A DNA stretch of 15,704 nt from OMOG01 sp041485845 (GCA_041485845.1 JBGPKH010000151.1:1-15704); one strand, 5' to 3'. Shown: positions 1-7,763, counted from the first letter of the stretch. A program made the numbers and translations. The notes: generated from the letters alone by a model not told the origin.

Positions 1-1252
1 CGGCTGCCACCATGGCCAGGTTCGAGGTGCCGATGACGTTATTCTCGATGGCTTCAAAGACGTGCTTTTCCATCAGGGGCACGTGCTTGTAGGCCGCGGC
101 GTGGTAGACCACGGAGGGAGCATATTGCCGGAAGACTTCGCGCAGGCGCTGCACATTCTGGACGCTGCCGATTTCCGCATGGAAGGGCAAGTCCGGGAAG
201 CGCTCGAGGATGTCGCGCTCCAGGTGAAACAGCGCGCTTTCCGAGATGTCCAACGCAACCAGGGTGCCAGGCTGAAAGCGGGCGATCTGGGTGCAGAGCT
301 CGGACCCGATGGAGCCGGCGGCCCCGGTCACGAGCGCCACTCTCCCGCGCAGCCGGCCGCCGATGCGCGCGCGATCGAGCTCGACGGGCTCGCGGCCCAG
401 AATATCCTCCACGGCCACTTCGCGGATCTGGCGGGCGACCGGGCAGCCCGCCACCATTTCGGCCAGCGAGGGCATGGTGCGGATGGACACCCCAGCCTCG
501 TAGCAATGCTGGATGATGCGCGTCATCTGGCTGCCGGTGGCGGATGGAATGGCGATCAGCACGCTGCGTACGTGGTGGATTTCGGCGAGCCGGGGAAGGT
601 CGGCGCCCGCGCCGCGCACGGGCACACCGTTGATGAGCATTCCGCGTTTGTAGCGGTCGTCGTCGATGAAGCCGCACACCACGTGGCCGAACGCTCCATT
701 CAGGCGCGCCTCGGCCAAAAGCAATGCGCCTCCCGAGCCTCCGCCATAAATGAAGGCGCGGTTTTGCCGGCCGGCGTGGGTGCGCGACGCGACCTCTAAT
801 GCCAGACGGGTGACCGCGCGTACGCCGGCGGAAAGGACCATCGACACCAGGAAATCGACGATCAGGACGGAACGGGGGAAGGAGGCATGGTAGCCGATCA
901 GGATCGCCGCCGCGGCCAGGATCGAGGCCACGACATTGGCCTTGGTCACGCACCACAGGTCGGGGGTGCTGAAGTAGCGCCACATGCCGCGTCCCAGGCC
1001 GAAGAAATGAAACACCAGGACCTTCGCGACGACCCACACGCCGACCCCGATCCAGAGCGCGGGCAGCATCTCTCGCGGAATGGAGAATTCGAACCGCAGC
1101 AGGAAGGCGGTGACCCCTCCGATGAGGAACAACCCCAGTTGAACCAGGCGAATGGTGCAGATGTAGGCCAACCGGCCCCGGAAGACCGCGGCGAGAAGGT
1201 TGGCGAACCTGTTGGCGAACTTCGGCAAACGAAAACCGGGCAAACCGTCCAT
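1..1252 (-). CDS. CapD/WbpM/PglF-type nucleotide-sugar 4,6-dehydratase (3' end outside window)
   Basis: Membrane-anchored NAD-dependent SDR enzyme expected to convert a UDP-HexNAc to its 4-keto-6-deoxy form, the substrate of the aminotransferase encoded just before it. The visible 417 residues begin with a hydrophobic N-terminal part (about residues 30-150, probably four membrane segments). A first Rossmann-like region follows, with FIYGGGSGG near 167-175 and FIDDD near 195. Then come VEDILGRE (281-288), the cofactor loop TGAAGSIGSEL (309-319), LDISESAL (334-341) and the family signature YHAAAYKHVPLME (383-395). The family usually has about 600-650 residues, so roughly a third, including the catalytic Lys region, lies beyond the left edge. 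The ATG at 1252 has an AGGA eight bases upstream and follows the aminotransferase stop by 44 bases. The family is certain. The exact substrate is inferred from the neighbours. Confidence 0.95.
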   Translation of the reverse strand, partial: MDGLPGFRLPKFANRFANLLAAVFRGRLAYICTIRLVQLGLFLIGGVTAFLLRFEFSIPREMLPALWIGVGVWVVAKVLVFHFFGLGRGMWRYFSTPDLWCVTKANVVASILAAAAILIGYHASFPRSVLIVDFLVSMVLSAGVRAVTRLALEVASRTHAGRQNRAFIYGGGSGGALLLAEARLNGAFGHVVCGFIDDDRYKRGMLINGVPVRGAGADLPRLAEIHHVRSVLIAIPSATGSQMTRIIQHCYEAGVSIRTMPSLAEMVAGCPVARQIREVAVEDILGREPVELDRARIGGRLRGRVALVTGAAGSIGSELCTQIARFQPGTLVALDISESALFHLERDILERFPDLPFHAEIGSVQNVQRLREVFRQYAPSVVYHAAAYKHVPLMEKHVFEAIENNVIGTSNLAMVAA

Positions 1253-1296
1253 GGTGCTTTTCCTGAGGAGTAGATCGGCCGGATCGGGGGTTTAGT

Positions 1297-2469
1297 TTAG
1301 ACCCGGGCGGCGGGACGGCTGCATTCCTGCATCTGGGGCACACGTGCCCCCCGGGCGGCCGAGCGAACTTGCCGGATCACCGAAGCCTGTTCGGCGGCGG
1401 TGAGACTGCTGGAGCTCGGCAGGCAGATTCCGCGGCGGAACAGATCTTCGGAGACCGCGCCGCCGTAACAGATGGCCGAACGGTAAAGCGGCTGCAGGTG
1501 CATCGGCTTCCATACGGGGCGCGATTCGATCCCGGCTTCCGCCAGCCAGCCGATCAGACCGTCCCGCGAACAGCCGAACGCCGGCTGGTCGATGAGGAAG
1601 CAACTGAGCCAGTTGGTGTGCAGCCCCCCGGCCGCCTGCGGCATGAGCGAGATTCCGGGCAAATCGGCAAAGGCCTCGCGGTAGCCGAACGCCACGGCGC
1701 GACGCTGGGCGACGCGTTGGTCCAGAACTTGAAACTGGCCGCGCCCGATGCCGGCGAGCACGTTGCTCATACGGTAGTTGTAACCCAACTCGGAATGTTC
1801 GTAGGCGATGCCGGCATCGCGCGCCTGGGCCGCCCAGAAACGAGCCTTGGCCACGATCTCCGGCCGGCGCGAGACGAGCATCCCGCCTCCCGTGGCGGTC
1901 AGAATCTTATTTCCGTTGAATGAGAAAATGGCGGCTTCTCCCAAAGTACCGGCGGGTCTGCCCTTGTACAGCGCCCCCAGCGCCTCGGCGGCATCTTCGA
2001 GGACCGGCACGCCGTAAGACGCGCAGGCGGTAAGGATGGGATCCATGTCGGCGCACTGGCCAAACAGGTGGACCACGATGACGGCCTTGGGCAGCCGCCC
2101 GAGGGCGGCGCTTTCCGCCAGGGCGGCGGCGAGCAGATGGGGGTCCATGTTCCAGGTCTCTCGCTCGCTGTCGATGAGGACGGGTTCCGCGCCCAGGTAG
2201 AGCACCGGGTTGACGCTGGCGACGAACGTCAGATCCGAGCAGAAGACCGCATCTCCCGCTTGGACGCCGAGCGCCCGCAATCCCAGGTGAAGGGCCGCGG
2301 TCCCGCTCGAGACGGCCACGGCGGGCAAGCCGAGGCGCGTTTCGAAATCCCGCTCGAAGGCATCCAGGTTGGGTCCCACGGTGGACAGCCAGTTGGAGGC
2401 GAACGCCTGATTGATAAATTCCTGTTCGTTCCCGCTCATGTGCGGAACGGAAAGCGGGATGCGTTTCAC
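1297..2469 (-). CDS. DegT/DnrJ/EryC1/StrS-family PLP aminotransferase, PglE-like
   Basis: Cytosolic PLP-dependent sugar aminotransferase of 390 residues, the usual length for the family. It probably aminates C4 of a UDP-4-keto-6-deoxy-HexNAc made by the neighbouring dehydratase. Visible motifs are IPLSVPHMSGNE (4-15), SSGTAALHLGLRALG for phosphate binding (54-68), the PLP-contacting EDAAEALGA (158-166), SFNGNK with the Schiff-base Lys at about 188, and GYNYRMSN (229-236). The start is the GTG at 2469: it directly precedes KRIPLSVP, has a strong GGAGG six bases upstream, and overlaps the acetyltransferase stop in GTGA. An open frame continues upstream to about 3096 but is low-complexity antisense-type sequence and is not part of the protein. 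Family call is firm. The PglE-like role rests on the PglF-E-D-C gene set. Confidence 0.95.
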   Translation of the reverse strand: MKRIPLSVPHMSGNEQEFINQAFASNWLSTVGPNLDAFERDFETRLGLPAVAVSSGTAALHLGLRALGVQAGDAVFCSDLTFVASVNPVLYLGAEPVLIDSERETWNMDPHLLAAALAESAALGRLPKAVIVVHLFGQCADMDPILTACASYGVPVLEDAAEALGALYKGRPAGTLGEAAIFSFNGNKILTATGGGMLVSRRPEIVAKARFWAAQARDAGIAYEHSELGYNYRMSNVLAGIGRGQFQVLDQRVAQRRAVAFGYREAFADLPGISLMPQAAGGLHTNWLSCFLIDQPAFGCSRDGLIGWLAEAGIESRPVWKPMHLQPLYRSAICYGGAVSEDLFRRGICLPSSSSLTAAEQASVIRQVRSAARGARVPQMQECSRPAARV

Positions 2470-3110
2470 GCGGTTCCTCCCGGCGGCATGCCGTACCCCA
2501 CGACTTTCGCGGGGACACCGACCGCGGTGGCGTAGGCCGGCACGCGGTCGAGAACCACCGCTCCGGCGCCCACCACCGCGCCTTCTTCGATGACCGCGCC
2601 GGGCAGGGCATGGGCACCGGTGCCGACCAGGGTGAAGTCGCCGACCCTGACCGATCCCCCCAGGACCGCCCCCGGTGAGATGTGCACATGATCGCCGATC
2701 ACGCAATCGTGCTCCACGATGGCGCCCGTATTGACGATGCAGTTCCGCCCCACGCGCGCATCGGCGTTGACCACGGCTCGCGGCATGACGACGGTTCCCT
2801 CTCCCATCGTGGCGCTGGGCGAGACGATGGCCGAGGGATGCACCAAAGTTGCGGCCGTCAGTCCCGCGCCGGCAGCCGCGGCATACCGGCTGGCCCGTAT
2901 CCGGTTGTCTCCGATGGCGATCAGGAAGTACGGTGGTCCGGCCAGAGAGGGGAGGCACTCCAGGCCTCCGAGAATCGGGTATCCCCGAAACCAAGCTCCC
3001 TTCTTCCCGGCGTCGTCGAGAAAGCCGATGTCCGTGAATGCCTGCGTGGCCAGGGCGATATCGAGGACCACTTTGGCGTGGCCTCCCGCGCCCCACAGCA
3101 GCAGTTTCAT
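2466..3110 (-). CDS. NeuD/PglD-family sugar O/N-acetyltransferase
   Basis: Left-handed beta-helix acetyltransferase of 214 residues, a typical length. It probably transfers acetyl from acetyl-CoA to the 4-amino group of the UDP-sugar made by the adjacent aminotransferase. The N-terminal UDP-sugar-binding part starts MKLLLWGAGGHAKVV (1-15), with FLDD (30-33) and FLIAIGDN (62-69). The hexapeptide domain follows: HPSAIVSPSATMGEG (91-105), VNTGAIVEHDCVIGD (126-140, with the probable catalytic His at 134), HVHISPGAVLGG (141-152) and the closing VGVPAKVVG (197-205). The ATG at 3110 is chosen because the NeuD motif begins there; upstream extension to 3221 only reads the duplicated sugar-transferase tail in another frame. 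The stop overlaps the aminotransferase start by three bases. Confidence 0.93.
   Translation of the reverse strand: MKLLLWGAGGHAKVVLDIALATQAFTDIGFLDDAGKKGAWFRGYPILGGLECLPSLAGPPYFLIAIGDNRIRASRYAAAAGAGLTAATLVHPSAIVSPSATMGEGTVVMPRAVVNADARVGRNCIVNTGAIVEHDCVIGDHVHISPGAVLGGSVRVGDFTLVGTGAHALPGAVIEEGAVVGAGAVVLDRVPAYATAVGVPAKVVGYGMPPGGTA
2476..2480 (-). promoter_or_regulatory. Strong ribosome binding site for the aminotransferase GTG start
   Basis: The minus strand reads GGAGG six bases before GTG at 2469. This Shine-Dalgarno lies inside the last codons of the acetyltransferase. It decides the non-ATG start and indicates translational coupling of the two genes. Confidence 0.75.
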
Positions 3111-3183
3111 AGGTGCGTTTCCGGTACGGGAGTGCCCGTAAACTCCAGCATGGTGAAGTGCCCCGGCTGGCTGATTCCTTTTC
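3107..3183 (-). pseudogene. Remnant of a second phosphoglycosyl-transferase C-terminus
   Basis: After the stop of the intact sugar transferase, a different frame reads GRKGISQPGHFTMLEFTGT and then PVPETHL and a stop. This is a diverged copy of the intact protein's own ending, RREGISQNGHATMPEFGGT. Over a 47-base ungapped alignment I count 33 identical bases. The TGA of the remnant (3107-3109) overlaps the ATG of the acetyltransferase in ATGA, the usual junction of coupled genes. The simplest reading is that an older sugar transferase was coupled to the acetyltransferase and lost all but its last codons when the present one arrived. Confidence 0.65.
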
Positions 3184-3189
3184 GGCCGA

Positions 3190-3813
3190 TCACGTGCCGC
3201 CAAACTCGGGCATTGTGGCATGCCCGTTTTGGCTGATGCCCTCGCGCCGGACCACCTTCAGCAAAGTCAGCCAGAGGATCTTGATATCCAGACATAGAGT
3301 GGAATTCTCCACGTACCAGACGTCCAGTTCGAATTTCTGCTCCCATGTGAGTGCGTTGCGCCCATTGACCTGGGCCCAGCCGGTGATACCCGGCTTTACC
3401 TCGTGGCGGCGTCCCTGTTGGTGGCTATACAGCGGCAAATACTGAACCAGCAGAGGTCGCGGACCCACTAGACTCATTTCCCCTTTAAGAACGTTCCATA
3501 GCTCGGGTAATTCATCGAGACTGGTACTCCTCAGGAGCCTTCCGAACCAGCCGAGCCGCTGCTCATCCCGCAAAAGCCGGCCTCGGTCGTCACGCCGGTC
3601 GCGCATGGTTCGGAATTTCAGGATCTGAAATAGCGTTCCGTGGTGGCCTGGGCGGGTCTGGACAAAGAGAATTGGCCGCTCCGACGTGAGCCAGACAATT
3701 GCGGCGATTAAGACCAGCAGAGGTAGCAGGACCAGCAAAGCCAAGCCGCTCAGGACTATGTCCGTGACACGCTTGGCTGCGATCCCCTTTCCAACCGGGT
3801 GGACTACTGCCAT
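3190..3813 (-). CDS. Bacterial sugar transferase (PglC-like monotopic phosphoglycosyl transferase)
   Basis: Priming enzyme that moves a sugar 1-phosphate from a UDP-sugar to undecaprenyl phosphate at the inner face of the cytoplasmic membrane. From the ATG at 3813 it has 207 residues, the size of the short PglC type without the extra N-terminal membrane domain of WbaP. Seen are KRVTDIVLSGLALLVLLPLL (re-entrant membrane helix), LKFRTMRD, the catalytic Asp-Glu in STSLDELPELWNVL, MSLVGPRPLL, and KPGITGWAQVNGRN, ending GISQNGHATMPEFGGT. The start at 3813 has GAGGGGGG seven bases upstream. An in-frame ATG at 3876 would add 21 non-typical residues and shows no good ribosome site. Its place beside PglD-, PglE- and PglF-like genes suggests a bacillosamine-type substrate. 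Confidence 0.95.
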   Translation of the reverse strand: MAVVHPVGKGIAAKRVTDIVLSGLALLVLLPLLVLIAAIVWLTSERPILFVQTRPGHHGTLFQILKFRTMRDRRDDRGRLLRDEQRLGWFGRLLRSTSLDELPELWNVLKGEMSLVGPRPLLVQYLPLYSHQQGRRHEVKPGITGWAQVNGRNALTWEQKFELDVWYVENSTLCLDIKILWLTLLKVVRREGISQNGHATMPEFGGT

Positions 3814-3820
3814 CGTTCCG

Positions 3821-3828
3821 CCCCCCTC
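3821..3828 (-). promoter_or_regulatory. Ribosome binding site favouring the 3813 start of the sugar transferase
   Basis: GAGGGGGG on the minus strand lies seven bases before ATG 3813. The alternative ATG at 3876 has nothing comparable, so this site supports the shorter protein. Confidence 0.5.
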
Positions 3829-3916
3829 GCCGACGAGCAACGCCAACTCCGCCCGGCCGATCGGCCAGTCCTCCATGCCGTCCGGCGGACTTTTCCATTA
3901 AGCGCCCATGGCGACA

Positions 3917-5170
3917 TCACCGCATGCCTTCGATGAACGCGCCAAATCGTTTTTGAACCTGTCGGTAGTCATACTTTTCAACCGCGAGCGCTCGCCCCTG
4001 GCGCCCCATTTCCAGACGTCCGGTTGAATCCTTGACGAGGCGCATGACTGCGGAGGCCAGTCCATCGACATCGGCTGGTTGGACAATATATCCCGAACGC
4101 CCATTGCGAACCGCTTCCCGGCACCCACGAATATCAGTCGTAACCACGGGCAGACCCGCGGCCATAGCCTCCAGGATCGAACGCGGAAATCCTTCCCGAT
4201 ACGACGCAAGCACGAAGATGTCCATCAAGGCGAGATAGTCCGCAACCCGGTCTGTTATCCCCGTAAACACAAACCGCTCAGACAAACCGGCGGCGGCGAC
4301 CAGCTTCCGAAAGGCCGGACCGAAGTGATCGCGGTCACTCGGGAGAGAGTCGCCTACGACCACGTACGTTGCATCCACCCCTTCCCTGGTGAGGTGTACG
4401 GCCATCCCCAGGAACTCGCGGTAGCCTTTCTCCTTGACTATGCGGCCCACGGTACCGATCACGATTCTTTCACCCATCTGGTGTCGAGGCCGCAACTCCT
4501 TCATGGCCGGATCTTCCGCTACCCTGGGACGGTAGCAATCCAGGTCGACACCGTTGTAGATCGTGCAGATCTTCGTGTTCCTTCCCGCTATTCCGAGCCT
4601 GCGGGCCGTCTGACTGTCTTCTTCCGATACGAACATGAAGCCATCAGTGAAACGGCCCAAAAGCCACTCGATGGCAATGAATGCGAACCGCCGTGGCCAT
4701 GGCATTCTATCGTGGAAATAGAAACCGTGGACGGTGTAAATAATAGTCTCTACGCCGCTCACAAATGCAGCAAGACGCCCGACTGCGGCGCCGATCGGGC
4801 TATGAGTGTTGACAATAGTGACGCCTATAGACCGGATCAATCGAATCAGCTCGAAAACCGCGCGTAGGTGCGCAAAGAAGTTAAAGCTGCGCCGTAGTGG
4901 CACCGCGTGCATCTGGAACCCCGCGGTTCGAAGTCGATCGAAATAAGTGCTCGGTGAACAGGCAATGTGCACTTCAAATCCGCGAGTTTTCAGCTCGCGC
5001 ACCCAGAGCAGGAGAAGCCGCCACACCATAACGTCTACGGCGGCTATCACGAGGATCTTGCCCAGCGGCGCGGCTCCTTGGTGGCGCGAGCCGCTCCGCC
5101 GTGGTTCCAACACCTGGTCCATGGAATGGCTTTCGGCAGACGTGAAGAGCTTCGAAGTCATATGTTGCAT
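3917..5170 (-). CDS. Glycosyltransferase family 4, EpsD/PglA-like
   Basis: Cytoplasmic, membrane-associated GT-B glycosyltransferase of 417 residues, predicted to add one sugar to the lipid-linked glycan. The N-terminal domain begins in earnest at LGKILVIAAVD (36-46) and contains VNTHSPIGAAVGRLAA (120-135) and TVHGFYFHD (146-154), typical of the EpsD-like branch. The donor domain has IYNGVDLDCY (204-213), GTVGRIVKEKGY (239-250) and the nucleotide-sugar E-x7-E motif at Glu326 and Glu334 (EGFPRSILE). The ATG at 5170 overlaps the previous stop in TGATG. Further ATGs at 5161 and 5122 are possible starts, as the first 35 residues look unstructured. It lies next to the priming enzyme, so it may add the second sugar; that is inference. 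Confidence 0.9.
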   Translation of the reverse strand: MQHMTSKLFTSAESHSMDQVLEPRRSGSRHQGAAPLGKILVIAAVDVMVWRLLLLWVRELKTRGFEVHIACSPSTYFDRLRTAGFQMHAVPLRRSFNFFAHLRAVFELIRLIRSIGVTIVNTHSPIGAAVGRLAAFVSGVETIIYTVHGFYFHDRMPWPRRFAFIAIEWLLGRFTDGFMFVSEEDSQTARRLGIAGRNTKICTIYNGVDLDCYRPRVAEDPAMKELRPRHQMGERIVIGTVGRIVKEKGYREFLGMAVHLTREGVDATYVVVGDSLPSDRDHFGPAFRKLVAAAGLSERFVFTGITDRVADYLALMDIFVLASYREGFPRSILEAMAAGLPVVTTDIRGCREAVRNGRSGYIVQPADVDGLASAVMRLVKDSTGRLEMGRQGRALAVEKYDYRQVQKRFGAFIEGMR

Positions 5171-6474
5171 CAATGGCGGTCCCGGACGCTTCTCTGGAAG
5201 CGATAGACGGCCGGGTTATTAGCGCCGTCTTTTCTACGTCCCCAGGCTGGTGAGTTTCGTGAACGCAGGTCTGGCCACCGGCGAGGGTGCGGTTTGCAAA
5301 ACCGTGCGTTTTCCATGCGTCCGGCCAACTTCGCGAACATCTTGCAGAGCTGGCCATCCAACGTATTCTGCCGCGCCACTTGGAGTGCGTTCGTCCGGAG
5401 CTTATTCCGAAGGAGGGCGTCGCCAGCCACTGCTCCAATTTCGCGGGCGAGTGCATCTGCATCCCCCACTGGAAATAGCAGGCCACTCACTCCGTGGTTG
5501 ACGATTTCAGGAATGCCGCCAACATTGGAGGCCACGACCGGCACTCCCTGGGACATGGCCTCTAACAGGACAAGACCCAGGCCCTCTGTGTAGGAAGGGA
5601 GGATCAGGATGTCCGAGGAGCGAATCACGGTGAAAAGCGCTTCACCCCAAGGTTCCGCCCCGCAGAACTGGACCTTGTCGTTAATGCCGAGGTCTGAGAC
5701 GAGCAGTTCCAACTCTCCTTGCTGGCGTCCGCACCCGACGAGGCGCAGCTCATAATCGACTGCGAGCTTTGTCACGGCGCGGAGCAGCACAGGAACGCCC
5801 TTCTCTGGCGAGAAGCGGCCGACATACAGTAATCTGAGAGGCCGATGTAAGCTTAGTGGCAGCGATACTGGATCGATGATCTGCTCAGGCCGTATACGGC
5901 TCTCATTACAGATCCACGATTCACCCCTCTTTCTCCCGTAACGGTCCGACAATTGTCTCGATACAAACACGTTGATGTTCGCAACCCGGTGAACCAGGCG
6001 TGTCATCGCGGCGGCAAAAAGACGGATAACAGGACGAAGGAGCTGCGGGCAGGCCGCTATTCGGGCGGGGTCGCCTACCTGGTGGCTAATCCGGAAGGCG
6101 CTAGCTCTCCACAGGAACGGCAGGGCTAGCCAGGCGGCAACGAAGTTGGCCTTGACCCACACCACATCGTGATTCCCAATGCACTTGCGCAGGAGCCTGA
6201 TATACACGGGCAGGTTGCGAATATATCCGCCGATTCCGCGTGAGTTCAGCCACGGCCCTACAAATGACACATCCAGTCCAACGGGTGCACGCACCGGCAA
6301 AGCATCTTCAGGCGGTTGCTTGACCCATAGGAGCCGGCCAAAGAACGTCCAGGCGCCGATGGCGCCGCCCGCGGCATCGACCACTTCCCTTAACGGAAAG
6401 CCGTTCGACGTATACCAGGTATCCCCGTCCCAGTAGAATACTTGGTCGGATATGTAAAGCAGCCGGCGCGCCAT
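5170..6474 (-). CDS. Glycosyltransferase family 4
   Basis: GT-B glycosyltransferase of 434 residues acting on the lipid-linked oligosaccharide. The N-terminal domain starts MARRLLYISDQVFYWDGDTW. The C-terminal donor domain has LLYVGRFSPEKGVPVLLRAV (215-234), LRLVGCGRQQ (243-252) and the E-x7-E motif at Glu297 and Glu305 (EGLGLVLLE), followed by GVPVVASNVGGIPEIV (310-325). The usual N-G-V-D turn before the donor domain is replaced by a less typical NESRIRPEQI. After the family's normal end (near AKLAGR, residue 386) there is an extra tail of about 48 residues, rich in Arg and Pro, with no recognisable domain. The start ATG comes two bases after the stop of the upstream gene. Donor and acceptor sugars cannot be told from the sequence. 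Confidence 0.9.
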   Translation of the reverse strand: MARRLLYISDQVFYWDGDTWYTSNGFPLREVVDAAGGAIGAWTFFGRLLWVKQPPEDALPVRAPVGLDVSFVGPWLNSRGIGGYIRNLPVYIRLLRKCIGNHDVVWVKANFVAAWLALPFLWRASAFRISHQVGDPARIAACPQLLRPVIRLFAAAMTRLVHRVANINVFVSRQLSDRYGRKRGESWICNESRIRPEQIIDPVSLPLSLHRPLRLLYVGRFSPEKGVPVLLRAVTKLAVDYELRLVGCGRQQGELELLVSDLGINDKVQFCGAEPWGEALFTVIRSSDILILPSYTEGLGLVLLEAMSQGVPVVASNVGGIPEIVNHGVSGLLFPVGDADALAREIGAVAGDALLRNKLRTNALQVARQNTLDGQLCKMFAKLAGRMENARFCKPHPRRWPDLRSRNSPAWGRRKDGANNPAVYRFQRSVRDRH

Positions 6475-6476
6475 GG

Positions 6477-7763
6477 CTACTGGGACACCAGACTTTCAGC
6501 GAACGCCGCCACGAGTCGTTCCATAGTCATCTCATCAAGTGCCGCGGCATTCACCACCGGACTACACCGCTGTTGGGGCCCACGGCCATGGTACGCATCC
6601 ATCAGGGCCTTCGCCCGATCTGGTGTTACGCCTGCCCGGATCTCGCCCGGGTCGATCAGCGCCCCTACCCGGTGTCGCAGTACGAACTGAGCGGGATCCG
6701 TGAGGCCCGGACTCGTTATGACAAATAATCCGGCAGCAAGGTATTCGGCTAATTTATTCGGCCATGCGCTGTGATTGGTGCTGTTGTCGTCTCTAATGAG
6801 CAGGCCGAGGTCGCACGCGGATAAGGCAGACCCTATCTCTTCCGCCGGCACAGACACCGCCGTTATGGCAACCGTCTCGAGGCCAGCCAGGAGTGGGGGG
6901 AGCTTGTCTATCTGCGGCGTCATCACCACTAGCCGGCACCTTCCCGGCCATATCTCCCGAAGGCGTACGAAGAGGTCAACCGCCTCCCTGACACACTGCC
7001 ACTTCGAAAGGCTGCCGCTATACACGAACGCTGTCGCATCCGGTGGTATCGAAAGGCGCCTACGCCACTTTTCCCGCCCGGCAATGGGTTCCGCCATGAC
7101 GCTGCTCCGAAGCAGGCCGCAAGGTATTTTCCACACCTTCCGCACCCCGCACGCCACAGCATATGTGGCGAGCTCCGTCGAAACGACCAGGGCGCCGCGG
7201 GCGCCTTTAAGGGCTCGCCGTTCGGCGAAAGCTACAAGCGGGTACCCCAGGCGGAGCGCGCGATCCCGCGGCGTTCTCCCATCGCCTTCAACCCATTCGC
7301 GCAGTGTACCGTGCAGATCGACTATCAGGCGGTCTTTTGGAATGGCCAGAGGAGTAAGGTATAGCTGAGACCCGGAGACGACAACCATGCCGCTTACGTT
7401 GCGTCTTAGCCACTCGCTTATAAACCTTCGACCTTCTCGAATCGCGGAGCACCATCGCAAGCCGGGCCGGTCGCTGACCGGGATGCCGTGGACCTGTTGA
7501 GACCAACGCTCTCCGTCGAATAAGGCCAGCTCTGCCGTGCCTGGCCGTAGGTAGAGCACGTCTGTTCCGATGTTGAACCCGGAGGCAAGAGCAGCGGCGC
7601 GGTTGGCGACAAGGCGCCATTCCCCTGTTGCTGCGCTCAGGTTACGAGTGGTCACCAGCAGTACCCTGGGCGCCGGCGGAGTAGTACTGCCGCGTTCACC
7701 GGCGAACACCGGTGGCGTGGAGTTGCCGGGCGCTACAACATCTTGGTGGACGTAGGCTGGCAT
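6477..7763 (-). CDS. Divergent GT-B glycosyltransferase (GT4-like)
   Basis: Probable glycosyltransferase of 428 residues. Two Rossmann-like halves are visible. The N-terminal one has RVLLVTTRNLSA (33-44) and LIVDLHGTLREW (145-156). The C-terminal one has TAFVYSGSLSKWQ (244-256), LRLVV-like CRLVVMTP (276-283) and DLGLLIRDDN (318-327), then PNKLAEYLAAGLFVITSPG (335-353). The last stretch corresponds to the donor-binding region, but the first Glu of E-x7-E is not present in its normal place; only the EYLAAG Glu is clear. This resembles divergent capsule glycosyltransferases with a P-x-K-x3-EYL-x-x-G signature. The ATG at 7763 follows the upstream stop by 28 bases and has no clear ribosome site, so the first 30 residues (Pro- and Gly-rich) may not all be translated. 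Confidence 0.8.
   Translation of the reverse strand: MPAYVHQDVVAPGNSTPPVFAGERGSTTPPAPRVLLVTTRNLSAATGEWRLVANRAAALASGFNIGTDVLYLRPGTAELALFDGERWSQQVHGIPVSDRPGLRWCSAIREGRRFISEWLRRNVSGMVVVSGSQLYLTPLAIPKDRLIVDLHGTLREWVEGDGRTPRDRALRLGYPLVAFAERRALKGARGALVVSTELATYAVACGVRKVWKIPCGLLRSSVMAEPIAGREKWRRRLSIPPDATAFVYSGSLSKWQCVREAVDLFVRLREIWPGRCRLVVMTPQIDKLPPLLAGLETVAITAVSVPAEEIGSALSACDLGLLIRDDNSTNHSAWPNKLAEYLAAGLFVITSPGLTDPAQFVLRHRVGALIDPGEIRAGVTPDRAKALMDAYHGRGPQQRCSPVVNAAALDEMTMERLVAAFAESLVSQ

Noticed and set aside
54..1343. 429-codon open frame on the minus strand
   Set aside because: It is out of frame with the dehydratase, which has unmistakable SDR motifs over the same bases. The translation is Arg/Pro/Gly-rich, a by-product of high third-position GC.
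2470..3096. Upstream extension of the aminotransferase frame to a 599-residue protein
   Set aside because: The extension overlaps the acetyltransferase in another frame and has no domain. The GTG at 2469 with GGAGG is a good start at the family's normal length.
3111..3221. 37-residue N-terminal extension of the acetyltransferase
   Set aside because: The NeuD/PglD start MKLLLWGAGGHAKVV is at 3110. The upstream part runs through the remnant tail in a wrong frame.
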